Position numbers and translations under genes: made by a program. A stretch of DNA of 24,361 nt from Candidatus Saccharimonadia bacterium (GTDB lineage: Bacteria; Patescibacteriota; Saccharimonadia; Saccharimonadales; Saccharimonadaceae): positions 1 to 24,361 of the forward strand of contig JALRBE010000017.1 in NCBI GenBank assembly GCA_023262335.1. The letters are read 5' to 3'. Positions within the stretch are counted from its first letter, which is position 1. Each line of letters opens with the position of its first letter. Positions 1 through 6,926 of the stretch are shown here, one piece after another. Below the pieces are notes generated by a model that ran no database searches, was not told the DNA's origin, and was given only the letters and a program-made list of their open reading frames with translations.

Positions 1-177
1 GACCATGTAGTCGTAGAGCGTGGTGTTTTGGTCCCGGAACTGGATCTCGTGCCAGTTGCCCCGGGCGTCCTCGCAGATCACGTCGTAGTTTTGGTGCCGG
101 CGGGGCTTGGTGTAGCGCCCGTCCACCTGGCCGTTGGCGACGGGCAGGTTGCACATCATGGTACGCGATGCGGTCAA
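1..177 (-). CDS. Partial orphan protein, N-terminal 59 codons
   Basis: Only the N-terminus is inside the window; the reading frame runs off the left edge. I do not recognise the family. From the TTG at 177 the frame reads MTASRTMMCNLPVANGQV and continues into a polar stretch ending NTTLYDYMV. The TTG is preceded by AGGAG with a 6-nt spacing, which favours it over the two ATG codons at 159 and 156, but those remain possible. A near-perfect promoter lies about 120 nt upstream, leaving a long and foldable leader. The residue pattern (YDVICEDARGNWHEIQFRDQ) resembles a small beta-rich domain, but that is only an impression. Confidence 0.6.
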   Translation of the reverse strand, partial: MTASRTMMCNLPVANGQVDGRYTKPRRHQNYDVICEDARGNWHEIQFRDQNTTLYDYMV

Positions 178-294
178 GGTTCTCTCCTCTTTGTTTGCTT
201 GCCGTACTCTCCGGCGACGTACGCGACATCGGCGCGGAGTACGGTAAGTGGTGGACAATCGGAGTTGCGTTACGCGCTTTTTGCTTTGCGTAAC
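178..294 (-). promoter_or_regulatory. Long 5' leader with two hairpins upstream of the partial gene
   Basis: If transcription starts about 7 nt after the -10 box at 301-306, the leader is about 117 nt. It contains a perfect 7-bp stem (269-275 with 288-294, GTTACGC/GCGTAAC) right at the 5' end and a perfect 8-bp stem (202-209 with 237-244, CCGTACTC/GAGTACGG), then the AGGAG site. No known riboswitch was recognised. Regulation by this leader is inference. Confidence 0.35.
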
Positions 295-300
295 CTGTTA

Positions 301-329
301 ATTATAGCATAATAATTAAAAATAGTCAA
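301..329 (-). promoter_or_regulatory. Sigma-70 promoter for the partial gene
   Basis: On the minus strand TTGACT (329-324), 17 nt, then TATAAT (306-301), with an extended TGC just before the -10 box. It is a near-consensus promoter firing leftward into the leader of the partial gene. Confidence 0.8.
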
Positions 330-340
330 TAATCTTGCAT

Positions 341-375
341 AATAAAATAACCCCGCGTGCGTGCTGCATGCGGGG
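341..375 (-). terminator. Intrinsic terminator of the small basic protein gene
   Basis: On the minus strand a CCCCGC/GCGGGG stem (375-370 with 356-351) with a further internal helix is followed by a T-rich run (TTATTTTATT). It separates the 431-694 gene from the promoter of the partial gene. Confidence 0.7.
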
Positions 376-430
376 ACGTCGGGCGGTCCGACGATTCGAT
401 GATTGGCGCTCATCTGGGCGGTGAGGCCGG

Positions 431-694
431 TCACAGCTGGTCCTGGATCTGGCGGCGCTTCTGCTGGCTGCGGTTTCCACGCTGCTTTTCGCCGCTCGGC
501 GCCCGGAACGCGTGCTGCTGGTTCATGTTGTTCATGTGATCCTGCAGGTCGTTGCCGGTGAGGGCGGCCCCGGCGCGCATGGCTCGCAGCTCCTTTCGCC
601 ACGCCTTCTTGGCATCGCTGCCTTTGGGCGCCGGCGTCGAAATCGCGGCGATCTTGCGGTTGCGCATTTCCTTGTTGGGCTTACGTCGTGCCAT
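431..694 (-). CDS. Small highly basic orphan protein (87 aa)
   Basis: I do not recognise the family. The product starts MARRKPNKEMRNRKIAAIST and is rich in Arg, Lys and Gln over its whole length, which is typical of nucleic-acid- or ribosome-binding small proteins; that role is inference from composition only. The ATG at 694 follows AAGGAG with about 6 nt spacing. It has its own promoter (732-760) and a terminator at 341-375, so it is a monocistronic unit. It is divergent from the gene at 854. No membrane segment or signal peptide is seen. Confidence 0.75.
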   Translation of the reverse strand: MARRKPNKEMRNRKIAAISTPAPKGSDAKKAWRKELRAMRAGAALTGNDLQDHMNNMNQQHAFRAPSGEKQRGNRSQQKRRQIQDQL

Positions 695-731
695 CTTCCC
701 ACTCCTTTTCTGTCGACAATGGGATGATTAT

Positions 732-760
732 ATTATAGCATAACTGCAATAAAAATGCAA
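732..760 (-). promoter_or_regulatory. Promoter of the small basic protein gene
   Basis: On the minus strand TTGCAT (760-755), 17 nt, TATAAT (737-732), with an extended TGC before the -10. It lies back to back with the rightward promoter at 771-799; the two -35 boxes are about 10 nt apart, so the two units may compete for or share regulators. Confidence 0.75.
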
Positions 761-770
761 TAGCAGAATA

Positions 771-799
771 TTGCGTAGAAACATAAAAAATAGTATAAT
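771..799 (+). promoter_or_regulatory. Promoter of the 854 gene
   Basis: TTGCGT (771-776), 17 nt, TATAAT (794-799). The expected transcript starts near 806, giving a leader of roughly 48 nt that ends in a strong AGGAGG site at 841-846. Confidence 0.7.
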
Positions 800-853
800 A
801 TTCTCTATTGCACGCGGGGAATCCTCCGTGCACGAGCCTTAGGAGGCAAAGCA

Positions 854-1192
854 ATGGACTGTGGCGTCTACATGCTGGTGACCGCCGGCGCGGACGGCGG
901 CAAGGAATACCGGGTCGCCGAGTGCAGCGAAATCGAGAACATGTTCCTCGACTTCCTGTGTTTTGACGGGGACGATTGCTTTTGCGGTGGCAAACCGTGG
1001 TGGCCTGGCGCTCGGCTGGACATGGCGTACGTGAACAGCCCCGACTACTTTGGAAACTGCGACGTGTACACGGACGAAGACGAGGCCGGCAGCTATCTTG
1101 AGCGGCTGGCATCCGACATGGACCAGTACGGACTGCTGAAGTACGGCATGGTCGTGTTCGACTACTCGCACTTGCCGTTCCCGGAAGCGTAG
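854..1192 (+). CDS. Orphan acidic protein (112 aa)
   Basis: I do not recognise the family. The ATG follows AGGAGG with 7 nt spacing, so the start is secure. The protein begins MDCGVYMLVTAGADGGKEYR and has a Cys-rich, aromatic patch at about residues 36-48 (FLCFDGDDCFCGGKPWW), followed by an acidic C-terminal half with many Tyr and Asp. The Cys cluster could bind a metal or form disulfides, but spacing does not match a zinc motif that I know. It is monocistronic: own promoter at 771-799 and terminator at 1234-1264. No transmembrane segment is seen, so a cytosolic location is likely. Confidence 0.75.
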   Translation: MDCGVYMLVTAGADGGKEYRVAECSEIENMFLDFLCFDGDDCFCGGKPWWPGARLDMAYVNSPDYFGNCDVYTDEDEAGSYLERLASDMDQYGLLKYGMVVFDYSHLPFPEA

Positions 1193-1233
1193 GCTTTTGC
1201 ACGAGAAGAAGCGCGCTGGTACGGTTGCAAACC

Positions 1234-1264
1234 GCCGCGAGCCATACGGTTCGCGGCATTTTTA
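1234..1264 (+). terminator. Intrinsic terminator after the 854 gene
   Basis: A 7-bp GC-rich stem, GCCGCGA (1234-1240) with TCGCGGC (1251-1257), closes a 10-nt loop and is followed by ATTTTTATT. Confidence 0.75.
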
Positions 1265-1278
1265 TTAGGCAGTATGAA

Positions 1279-1307
1279 TTGTTTGGATTTGTATTTTGTT
1301 ATATAAT
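1279..1307 (+). promoter_or_regulatory. Promoter giving a probable leaderless transcript
   Basis: TTGTTT (1279-1284), 17 nt, TATAAT (1302-1307). The -10 box ends 9 nt before the ATG at 1317, so the RNA should begin at or next to the start codon. No Shine-Dalgarno sequence can fit. Confidence 0.6.
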
Positions 1308-1316
1308 AACTTTATT

Positions 1317-2168
1317 ATGCCACGAAGAGATGGATTCCCCACCAACCCCGAGCTCGTAGAGGAGTTCACCGAAGCGAGCCGTTTGACGTACGTTGCCGCG
1401 TACGAGACGGTGCTCGCGGGCCAGCTCGACAAATTTCCGCATTTTCATGGCAAGCCACTGAGCGCGGTGCCGCTTATCGCGTATCGTAACCACATGCTCG
1501 AGTCTGCTCAGGAGCTTTATGACAGCAGCGACATCAACGTCGTCGAGAAGGAGCTGCTCGAGGTACGCCCCGTATCGCCGATCGACGCGGATGCCCGCGA
1601 AGGCCATTTGACGCTGAGGGATCTGCCGCAGGAGAACCACGAGGCGTATGCCGCCATGGTGGAGCGGATCGGCAACCTGCACGTGAGCGACGACATCGCC
1701 GTGGCGACCGCGCTGGAACCGGGCGGGGTCGTGGCCGATTATACCGCGACGCTGCGGAGCGGCAGGGTGCGGCACATCGGCACCCTAAAAGAGAGGCCGG
1801 CCAAGCAAAGCATCGTGAGTGGCAAGTTTTTTGCCGAGGACATGCATCAGTTCTTGGCATCGCCCGCCGCGCTGCGCAAAATACGGTTAGCGAACGCCGT
1901 GCTGCGTGGAATCGGCGAACCGCCGCTTATGGACGCGTTCTTCACACTGTCACACGTGCGAGACTTGCCGCTGAACGGCTACGAGCCCGAGAGCTGGCTG
2001 AACGACTATCTCAACGAAATGTCGGCGAGGGCGCTGCGCCACCGCGACACGCTGGAGCGGCTCGAGGCGCTTGGCGCACCGCAGGTTATTATCGACCACC
2101 AGGAATCCCTTATTGGCGAGTACGAATCCGCCGCCCGCCGCGCGCTGCGCTGCCTTGACGCGAAATAG
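1317..2168 (+). CDS. Orphan mostly helical protein (283 aa)
   Basis: I do not recognise the family. I start it at ATG 1317 (MPRRDGFPTNPEL) because the longer in-frame TTG at 1296 precedes the -10 box at 1302-1307 and would not be transcribed. The sequence is dominated by predicted helices rich in Glu, Arg, Leu and Ala, with a more beta-like segment around residues 130-165 (VATALEPGGVVADYTATLRSG). No signal peptide or membrane helix is evident. No terminator is seen at its end; the next gene has its own promoter 10 nt downstream. The helical C-terminus ends in ESAARRALRCLDAK. Function unknown; cytosolic location inferred. Confidence 0.75.
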   Translation: MPRRDGFPTNPELVEEFTEASRLTYVAAYETVLAGQLDKFPHFHGKPLSAVPLIAYRNHMLESAQELYDSSDINVVEKELLEVRPVSPIDADAREGHLTLRDLPQENHEAYAAMVERIGNLHVSDDIAVATALEPGGVVADYTATLRSGRVRHIGTLKERPAKQSIVSGKFFAEDMHQFLASPAALRKIRLANAVLRGIGEPPLMDAFFTLSHVRDLPLNGYEPESWLNDYLNEMSARALRHRDTLERLEALGAPQVIIDHQESLIGEYESAARRALRCLDAK

Positions 2169-2178
2169 CATAAGCTTA

Positions 2179-2206
2179 TTGACAAATACACAAAAAAGTG
2201 TATAAT
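2179..2206 (+). promoter_or_regulatory. Consensus promoter, probable leaderless start
   Basis: Perfect TTGACA (2179-2184), 16 nt, perfect TATAAT (2201-2206). Only 6 nt (GTAAGC) separate the -10 box from ATG 2213, so the transcript is predicted to be leaderless. Confidence 0.75.
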
Positions 2207-2212
2207 GTAAGC

Positions 2213-2878
2213 ATGAGCAACAAACTCGCAGAACGACCACAAGCACCAAAAGAATTCGACGGCAACAGGCAAGACAGCGGTACCCGCGGAACTTGGGGTT
2301 CATACCCTAATGACACCTCGAAGGCGGAAACGCTCGAAGCCAAATGGAGGGCGCAAGCTTCCCAAGAAGCCACTGACGTGTATATGGGCGTCGACGAATA
2401 CTATGATGATGCCTCTGGCGAGTACGACTGGAGCGACCCGATGAGGGATGAGATGTCGGATGAGATCCAGGACCTCAAGACTGAATACCCTAGTTACAAC
2501 GAGCTGACGCCACTGATGACCCATTACGTCGAGGAGCATGTAACGAATCCGGCAGAAATGGATGAAGACACGCTCGCTACCTTTTATGCGAACTTCCTCT
2601 CACGTAAGCATGGCGGCAAGTCCGTTGATATCAACGACGCCCATACGTTGCTGTACGAACTGCTGTACGAACGACGCAATGGTAGCGAGACCCTTGATAA
2701 CCAAGCCGAAGACGAGGCCTATGAGCTGAACGAAACCGTGTATACGGAGGCCGCCCTCGAAGACGAAGCGTACACCGAGAACGAACTGCGTTATACGTCG
2801 TACCCTGACCAGCCCGTTAGGCGCACGCGCAACCGCAATTTGGTACGCGCGGCCAAACGCCTCACCGACGACAAATAA
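2213..2878 (+). CDS. Orphan acidic protein (221 aa)
   Basis: I do not recognise the family. Start ATG 2213 (MSNKLAERPQAPKEF) is chosen because the GTG at 2198 overlaps the -10 box. The N-terminal 45 residues look disordered; residues about 50-200 are extremely rich in Asp, Glu and Tyr with short predicted helices; the tail turns basic (VRRTRNRNLVRAAKRLTDDK). Such an acidic body with a basic tail occurs in nucleic-acid mimics and in disordered linkers, but nothing in the sequence decides. The unit has a perfect-consensus promoter and a strong terminator, which suggests high expression of a single gene. Confidence 0.75.
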   Translation: MSNKLAERPQAPKEFDGNRQDSGTRGTWGSYPNDTSKAETLEAKWRAQASQEATDVYMGVDEYYDDASGEYDWSDPMRDEMSDEIQDLKTEYPSYNELTPLMTHYVEEHVTNPAEMDEDTLATFYANFLSRKHGGKSVDINDAHTLLYELLYERRNGSETLDNQAEDEAYELNETVYTEAALEDEAYTENELRYTSYPDQPVRRTRNRNLVRAAKRLTDDK

Positions 2879-2894
2879 CTGACTTTACCCCAAA

Positions 2895-2924
2895 GAGAAC
2901 CGCCCGTAGCAGGGCGGTTTTCTT
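2895..2924 (+). terminator. Intrinsic terminator after the 2213 gene
   Basis: AACCGCCC (2898-2905) pairs with GGGCGGTT (2912-2919) around a 6-nt loop; pairing extends outward by three more pairs, and TTTTCTT follows. Confidence 0.85.
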
Positions 2925-2945
2925 GTAGGAAAAGCATAAAAAGTA

Positions 2946-2974
2946 TTGACAAAATAACTAAAATAATGTATAAT
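2946..2974 (+). promoter_or_regulatory. Perfect consensus sigma-70 promoter
   Basis: TTGACA (2946-2951), exactly 17 nt, TATAAT (2969-2974). Both hexamers match the consensus fully. The leader to ATG 3011 is about 30 nt and carries AGGA at 3001-3004. Confidence 0.85.
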
Positions 2975-3010
2975 GATTGCTAACAGTACCTTCCACAGTT
3001 AGGAAACGAT

Positions 3011-3658
3011 ATGGCAGTCACCCCGCTCGATGTCATGAACCGGGTCAAGACCATCAAGTCGGCGACCCCGGCGACCAAGGCGAAGCCCGCGGCCAAGACG
3101 GCCACGGCAGCCACGGTCTCCGTCGGCGGCCAGCGGCTCGCCTACACCAGCGTGTCGGCCACGCCCAGCGCGTACGCCGACAAGCTGCAGAAGAGCCTGC
3201 GGCTGCTCAACCCCGGCCAGGACGACGAGAAGTTCGACGATCTGACGACCGCCGAGCGCGAGCGCTTGGACCGCGAGGAGGAGTACGGCGACGATGACGA
3301 CGGCGTCTCCTACGACTTCGTGATCCCGCTCAGCGATGAGCTGGGTGTCGCGTACGACGTCGACCCCGACGAGTCGGAGGCCGAGGCGGTGCGCAGCGCG
3401 TACCGCAACGACTGGATCCGCACCGGCATGGTGTTCGACGCCAGCGCTGCCGAGCGTCGCCTCGGTCACAAGGCTGAGTTGCGCACCGTGCAGCAGGCCG
3501 ACTTCCGTGAGGACGACTTCGGCGACTACGACGACGGCACGCACATGGCGTGCGGTTACAGCAAGGGGCGCCTGACGCCCGACATGGGCCTGCGTACCAG
3601 CGCCCGTGGTATCGCTTTCGACAAATCCGTCCGCGTGTCGTACCGGCAGCCCGCCTAG
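3011..3658 (+). CDS. Orphan protein (215 aa), Ala/Lys-rich N-terminus and acidic middle
   Basis: I do not recognise the family. The ATG follows AGGA with 6 nt spacing. Residues 1-35 are Lys/Ala/Thr-rich (KSATPATKAKPAAKTATAAT), resembling a histone-tail-like or disordered linker. Residues about 70-100 are very acidic (TTAERERLDREEEYGDDDD). The C-terminal half has a conserved-looking core with DWIRTGMVFDASAAERRLGHKA and ends in SVRVSYRQPA. No membrane segment is seen. The promoter is a perfect consensus, so the protein is probably abundant; it is followed by the inverted repeat at 3681-3717 that can act as its terminator. Confidence 0.75.
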   Translation: MAVTPLDVMNRVKTIKSATPATKAKPAAKTATAATVSVGGQRLAYTSVSATPSAYADKLQKSLRLLNPGQDDEKFDDLTTAERERLDREEEYGDDDDGVSYDFVIPLSDELGVAYDVDPDESEAEAVRSAYRNDWIRTGMVFDASAAERRLGHKAELRTVQQADFREDDFGDYDDGTHMACGYSKGRLTPDMGLRTSARGIAFDKSVRVSYRQPA

Positions 3659-3680
3659 CGGTAACTGTTCGGACGACCAC

Positions 3681-3717
3681 AACTGGCACTCGCAGCTTGC
3701 AAGTGCCAGTTTTTTTG
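3681..3717 (+). promoter_or_regulatory. CIRCE-like inverted repeat that doubles as a terminator
   Basis: CTGGCACTC (3683-3691), 9 nt, AAGTGCCAG (3701-3709) sits just upstream of groES. The CIRCE operator bound by HrcA is TTAGCACTC-N9-GAGTGCTAA; the arms match at 13 of 18 positions with the exact 9-nt spacer, and the inner GCACTC-N9-AAGTGC core matches 11 of 12. The full palindrome is 10 bp (3681-3690 with 3702-3711) and is followed by a run of T (3711-3716), so it can also terminate the upstream gene. It overlaps the proposed groES -35 box at 3697-3702, as a repressor site would. No hrcA gene is in the window. Confidence 0.55.
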
Positions 3718-3725
3718 TCTAAAAT
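3697..3725 (+). promoter_or_regulatory. Candidate groES-groEL promoter
   Basis: TTGCAA (3697-3702), 17 nt, TAAAAT (3720-3725). The -35 box lies in the spacer and right arm of the CIRCE-like repeat. The leader to ATG 3768 is about 35 nt with GGAGGAG at 3755-3761. Confidence 0.5.
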
Positions 3726-3767
3726 AGGGTATACAAGGTTAATCAAATAACACGGAGGAGCATTTAC

Positions 3768-4031
3768 ATGCCTGCACCAATCAAGCCGCTTGCTGACCGT
3801 GTGGTCGCTGTCAAAGAAGCAGCGAAGTCCACCACCGCCAGCGGCATTTACTTGCCGGATTCAGCCAAGGAAGCGCCGGCATACGCCGTCGTCGAAGCCG
3901 TCGGGCCGGACGTCAAGGGAATCAAAAAGGGCGACAAGATCATTTACAAGGAATATTCCACGACCGAACTGAAGGTTGATGGCAAAGAGTTTTTGATCGT
4001 CAAAGAAGAAGACGTGCTAGCAACCGTTTAA
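3768..4031 (+). CDS. groES: Co-chaperonin GroES
   Basis: GroES forms the seven-subunit lid of the GroEL folding chamber in the cytosol. The 87-aa product has the family signature in the N-terminal half (IKPLADRVVAVKEAAKSTTASGIYLPDSAKE), where the mobile loop that binds GroEL lies at about residues 19-33. The core GDKIIYKEYSTTELKVDGKEFLIVKEEDVLA matches the C-terminal beta strands. It is slightly shorter than the common 95-97 residues. The ATG follows GGAGGAG with a 6-nt spacing. groEL starts 47 nt downstream without a terminator in between, so the two are one operon, as in most bacteria. Heat-shock control by the CIRCE-like repeat upstream is inference. Confidence 0.97.
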   Translation: MPAPIKPLADRVVAVKEAAKSTTASGIYLPDSAKEAPAYAVVEAVGPDVKGIKKGDKIIYKEYSTTELKVDGKEFLIVKEEDVLATV

Positions 4032-4078
4032 CGGTTGTTGGAATTCGTGATTAGGAATTAGGGAATAGGAAGAGATTT

Positions 4079-5725
4079 ATGGCTAAAAAAGTATTTTATG
4101 ACGATGACGCACGCGCCCGCGTACTTGGCGGCGCGCAGGCGCTGTACGACGCGGTAAAGGTAACCTACGGGCCAAAAGGTCGTAACGTGGTGATCGCCAA
4201 GGGCTACGGCGGTCCGACGGTGACGCACGACGGCGTGACGGTAGCCGAAGCGGTGGAACTGCCGGAAGGCGACGACGAGACGTTGGGCTACAAGGTAGGG
4301 GCGGAGCTGATCAAGCAGGCGGCGAGCAAGCTGAACAAGGTAGCTGGCGACGGTACGACCACGGTGACCGTGCTGACCTACAACATTTTGAAAGAAGCCA
4401 ACCGCTTGATCGCGGCGGGGCATAACCCGATGGAGCTCCGCAAGGGTATCGAGGCTGCAGCTGCCGACATCACCAAGCAGCTCGACAAGCTGAGCGAGAG
4501 CATCGAGGGCAAGAGCGAGCGCGTGGCGGAAGTCGCGACCATCAGCGCCGGCGACGCGCAAATCGGCAAGCTGATCGCTGCGGTCATCGAGAAGGTCGGC
4601 AAAGACGGCGTGGTGACGGTTGAGGCGAGCCAGGGCTTGGAGCTTGAGTCCGAAGTCGTGGAAGGCTTCAACCTCGACAAGGGCTGGTCGTCGCCGTTCT
4701 TCGTGACCGACGCAAATCGCCAAGAGGCCGTGTACGAGAAGCCGGCGATCGTGATTACCGACAAAAAGATCAGCAACGTGGCGGAATTTTTGCCGTTGAT
4801 CGAAAAGCTGGCGCAGGCCGGCAAAAAGGATGTGGTGCTGATCGCCGACGAGGTCGAAGGCGAAGCGCTCAGTATTCTTATTCTGAACAAATTGAAGGGC
4901 GTGCTGAACACCGTCGCGGTCAAGGCGCCATCGTTCGGTGACCGCCGCAAGGAAATCCTGCAGGACATCGCCGTGCTGACCGGTGGCCAAGTGATCAGCG
5001 AAGACCAAGGCCTGACGTTCGAGAACGTGGAACTGGACGTGATCGGCACGGCACGCAAGGTGATCGTTGGCAAAGACGCCACGACGATCATCGAAGGCGC
5101 GGGCAAGGCGGCAGCAGTCAAGGCGCGCATCGCCGAAATCGTGGCGCAGTCCGACAACGCCAATAGCGAATACGACAAAGAACAGTACGAAAAGCGCGCG
5201 GCAGCTCTTTCCGGCAAAGTCGCGGTCATCAAAGTTGGTGGCGCGACCGAAACCGAGATCGACGAAAAGAAGTTCCGCGTGGACGACGCCGTTGCGGCAA
5301 CCAAGGCGGCTTTGGCCGAAGGTATCGTGGCAGGCGGCGGCGTGACGCTGGTGAACCTGGCTGCGACCATCGAGGCTGACGGCGCCGACAGCATTACCGC
5401 CGGCCGGCAGATCTTGAAGAACGCGCTGCGTGTACCATTCACGCTCATTACCGAGAACGCAGGCCTCAATAGCGCGGCACTGCTGGCGCAAGTCGAGGCT
5501 GGCAAGCCGGGCTTCGGCATCGACGTGAACGCGCCCGACAAGGGCTTGGTCGACGTCAAAAAGGCCGGTGTGATCGACCCCGTGAAGGTCACCAAGGAAG
5601 CCGTGCAGAACGCGGTATCGATAGCTTCGACTGCGGCTACCATGGGCGCGTTGGTGGTCGATGTTCCTGAGCCGGAAGCTCCGGCACCAGCTGGCGGCGG
5701 CATGCCGGGTGGCATGGGCTTCTAA
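4079..5725 (+). CDS. groEL: Chaperonin GroEL
   Basis: ATP-driven 14-mer folding chamber that works with GroES. Length (548 aa) is standard. Visible signatures: the N-terminal nucleotide-binding segment YGPKGRNVVIAKGYGGPTVTHDG at about 30-52, the ATP-hydrolysis loop AGDGTTTVTVL near 85, the apical domain in the middle, VGGATETE and RVDDAVAATKAA with the catalytic Asp region, EGIVAGGGVTL, and the C-terminal Gly/Met tail GGGMPGGMGF. The start follows AGGAAGAG with about 5 nt spacing. It ends in a small hairpin across the stop codon (5722-5740) and a strong terminator at 5746-5777. The sequence looks most like Saccharibacteria GroEL to me; that is recall, not a search. Confidence 0.98.
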   Translation: MAKKVFYDDDARARVLGGAQALYDAVKVTYGPKGRNVVIAKGYGGPTVTHDGVTVAEAVELPEGDDETLGYKVGAELIKQAASKLNKVAGDGTTTVTVLTYNILKEANRLIAAGHNPMELRKGIEAAAADITKQLDKLSESIEGKSERVAEVATISAGDAQIGKLIAAVIEKVGKDGVVTVEASQGLELESEVVEGFNLDKGWSSPFFVTDANRQEAVYEKPAIVITDKKISNVAEFLPLIEKLAQAGKKDVVLIADEVEGEALSILILNKLKGVLNTVAVKAPSFGDRRKEILQDIAVLTGGQVISEDQGLTFENVELDVIGTARKVIVGKDATTIIEGAGKAAAVKARIAEIVAQSDNANSEYDKEQYEKRAAALSGKVAVIKVGGATETEIDEKKFRVDDAVAATKAALAEGIVAGGGVTLVNLAATIEADGADSITAGRQILKNALRVPFTLITENAGLNSAALLAQVEAGKPGFGIDVNAPDKGLVDVKKAGVIDPVKVTKEAVQNAVSIASTAATMGALVVDVPEPEAPAPAGGGMPGGMGF

Positions 5726-5745
5726 GCGAGCCTCGCTTAGAGTAA

Positions 5746-5777
5746 GAAACGGCACCGCTCATGGTGCCGTTTTCTTT
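5746..5777 (+). terminator. Terminator of the groES-groEL operon
   Basis: AAACGGCACC (5747-5756) pairs with GGTGCCGTTT (5763-5772) around a 6-nt loop and is followed by TTCTTT. A second, shorter hairpin overlaps the groEL stop at 5722-5740. Confidence 0.85.
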
Positions 5778-5808
5778 GGCATGTACCCGTGGAGCGGACG
5801 TGATGAAA

Positions 5809-5837
5809 TTGTTTATTAAGCAATAATATGGTATTAT
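5809..5837 (+). promoter_or_regulatory. Promoter of the HTH-GHKL ATPase operon
   Basis: TTGTTT (5809-5814), 17 nt, TATTAT (5832-5837). The transcript should begin near 5844, inside the inverted repeat at 5841-5872. Confidence 0.65.
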
Positions 5838-5840
5838 TTT

Positions 5841-5872
5841 AGGTTAGATGACGGTGGAAAGTCATAGAACCT
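5841..5872 (+). promoter_or_regulatory. Inverted repeat at the transcript start of the HTH-GHKL operon
   Basis: AGGTTAGATGAC (5841-5852) and GTCATAGAACCT (5861-5872) pair over 12 positions with a 2-nt central mismatch and an 8-nt loop. It spans the predicted +1, so it may be an operator for the HTH protein encoded directly downstream or an RNA hairpin protecting the 5' end. Which one is not decidable from sequence. Confidence 0.4.
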
Positions 5873-5906
5873 ATTCATCTACGTCGCACTCACAATAGGA
5901 GGACGC

Positions 5907-6926
5907 ATGCAGCAACAGAAGGTGCCCCATGAGGCGCTCTGGAACGAAGCTGTACCATACTTGGAGAAACTGCTCTGCCAAGGCCTGACCATCGAGCGGA
6001 TCGCGCAGTTCTGCGACGTCAAGACGTCTACCGTGCAACGGTGGTTGGACGTCGTCGGACCCAGCGGGGTTTCGCTCATCAAGGTCCGTGCCATGCTGAC
6101 GACCCTCGGCGGTGATTTTTCACAGATCACCTACGAGACGGCCGAGATCGGCTACACGTTCGATCTGCTCGGCCATGGCGTCGTGACCGTCGAGGAAGCG
6201 ATGGACATTCTCTTCCAAGGCTCAACGCAGTCGCTGTACCGGGTGTACCGGGGCGGGCCGACCGTGAAGCCGCCGAACATGACGATCAAGGATTTGTTCG
6301 AACTGTACGACGGCGCGCTGACTGCCACGAAGGAACAACTCATCCAGCAGTTCGCCGACGCGAAACGCGCCGCGTACGAAGAGGTGCGCGCCGCGCATCC
6401 GGACATCGTGCCGGAACCGGCCGAAGAAACAGCGGAAGTGGAGCCAGTGACGATCGAAATGGAAGCGCCGCCCCCTGAAACGCCGGAACCGGCCGTTCAG
6501 GAACAGCCGCGGCCCGTGCCAGACACGGTAGTGCTCGGCGTTGCCAGCACGATCGCGTCGGTCATCCCGGCGCTCAGGGTCCTGACGGGCCTGCAGTCGA
6601 AAGACGAGGTACGGCAGTACCTGGCCCCGCTGCTTGGCAGCGAGGCTATGGAGCTGCTCGAGGACCTGTTCGTGAAGGCCGTTCCGGAGAACGATCCGGT
6701 TCGGTACGAACTGGACGGCGCCGTCGGTCATGTCGCGGCATTGCTCCGCGACGCCGCACCGGAGATCCACGCGCTGTTCGACGACATGTCGGACGAAGGC
6801 GCGTTGGCTCGGGAAGATCTGCGGCGGACCGTCGGTCCGGAAACGTTCAGCGTACTGGCCGTCGAATTGACGGCCATGCGATCCAGGCAAGCGTTCGAAA
6901 AGGCAAAGAAGGGTGCAATCAATTGA
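5907..6926 (+). CDS. HTH-domain protein, first gene of a GHKL ATPase operon
   Basis: 339 aa; ATG follows AGGAGG at 5897-5902 with 4 nt spacing. Residues about 26-51 (GLTIERIAQFCDVKTSTVQRWLDVVG) form a convincing helix-turn-helix of the kind that reads DNA. A helical region follows (60-170), then a Pro/Glu-rich linker (about 170-205, PEPAEETAEVEPVTIEMEAPPPETPEP) and a C-terminal helical domain (210-335). I do not recognise the family beyond the HTH. The stop codon overlaps the TTG start of the GHKL ATPase gene by 4 nt, so the two are translationally coupled and probably act together. The Pro/Glu linker suggests a DNA-reading head tethered to a partner-binding body; that is inference. Confidence 0.85.
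   Translation: MQQQKVPHEALWNEAVPYLEKLLCQGLTIERIAQFCDVKTSTVQRWLDVVGPSGVSLIKVRAMLTTLGGDFSQITYETAEIGYTFDLLGHGVVTVEEAMDILFQGSTQSLYRVYRGGPTVKPPNMTIKDLFELYDGALTATKEQLIQQFADAKRAAYEEVRAAHPDIVPEPAEETAEVEPVTIEMEAPPPETPEPAVQEQPRPVPDTVVLGVASTIASVIPALRVLTGLQSKDEVRQYLAPLLGSEAMELLEDLFVKAVPENDPVRYELDGAVGHVAALLRDAAPEIHALFDDMSDEGALAREDLRRTVGPETFSVLAVELTAMRSRQAFEKAKKGAIN

Noticed and set aside
681..1259. 192-aa minus-strand frame opposite the 854 gene
   Set aside because: It crosses two promoters and a terminator and is Arg/Cys/Ser-rich shadow sequence; the plus-strand gene has AGGAGG and a promoter.
4058..5755. Two long minus-strand frames (565 and 445 aa) antisense to groEL
   Set aside because: They are mirror images of the GC-rich groEL codons; no start signals or recognisable domains, while groEL itself is certain.
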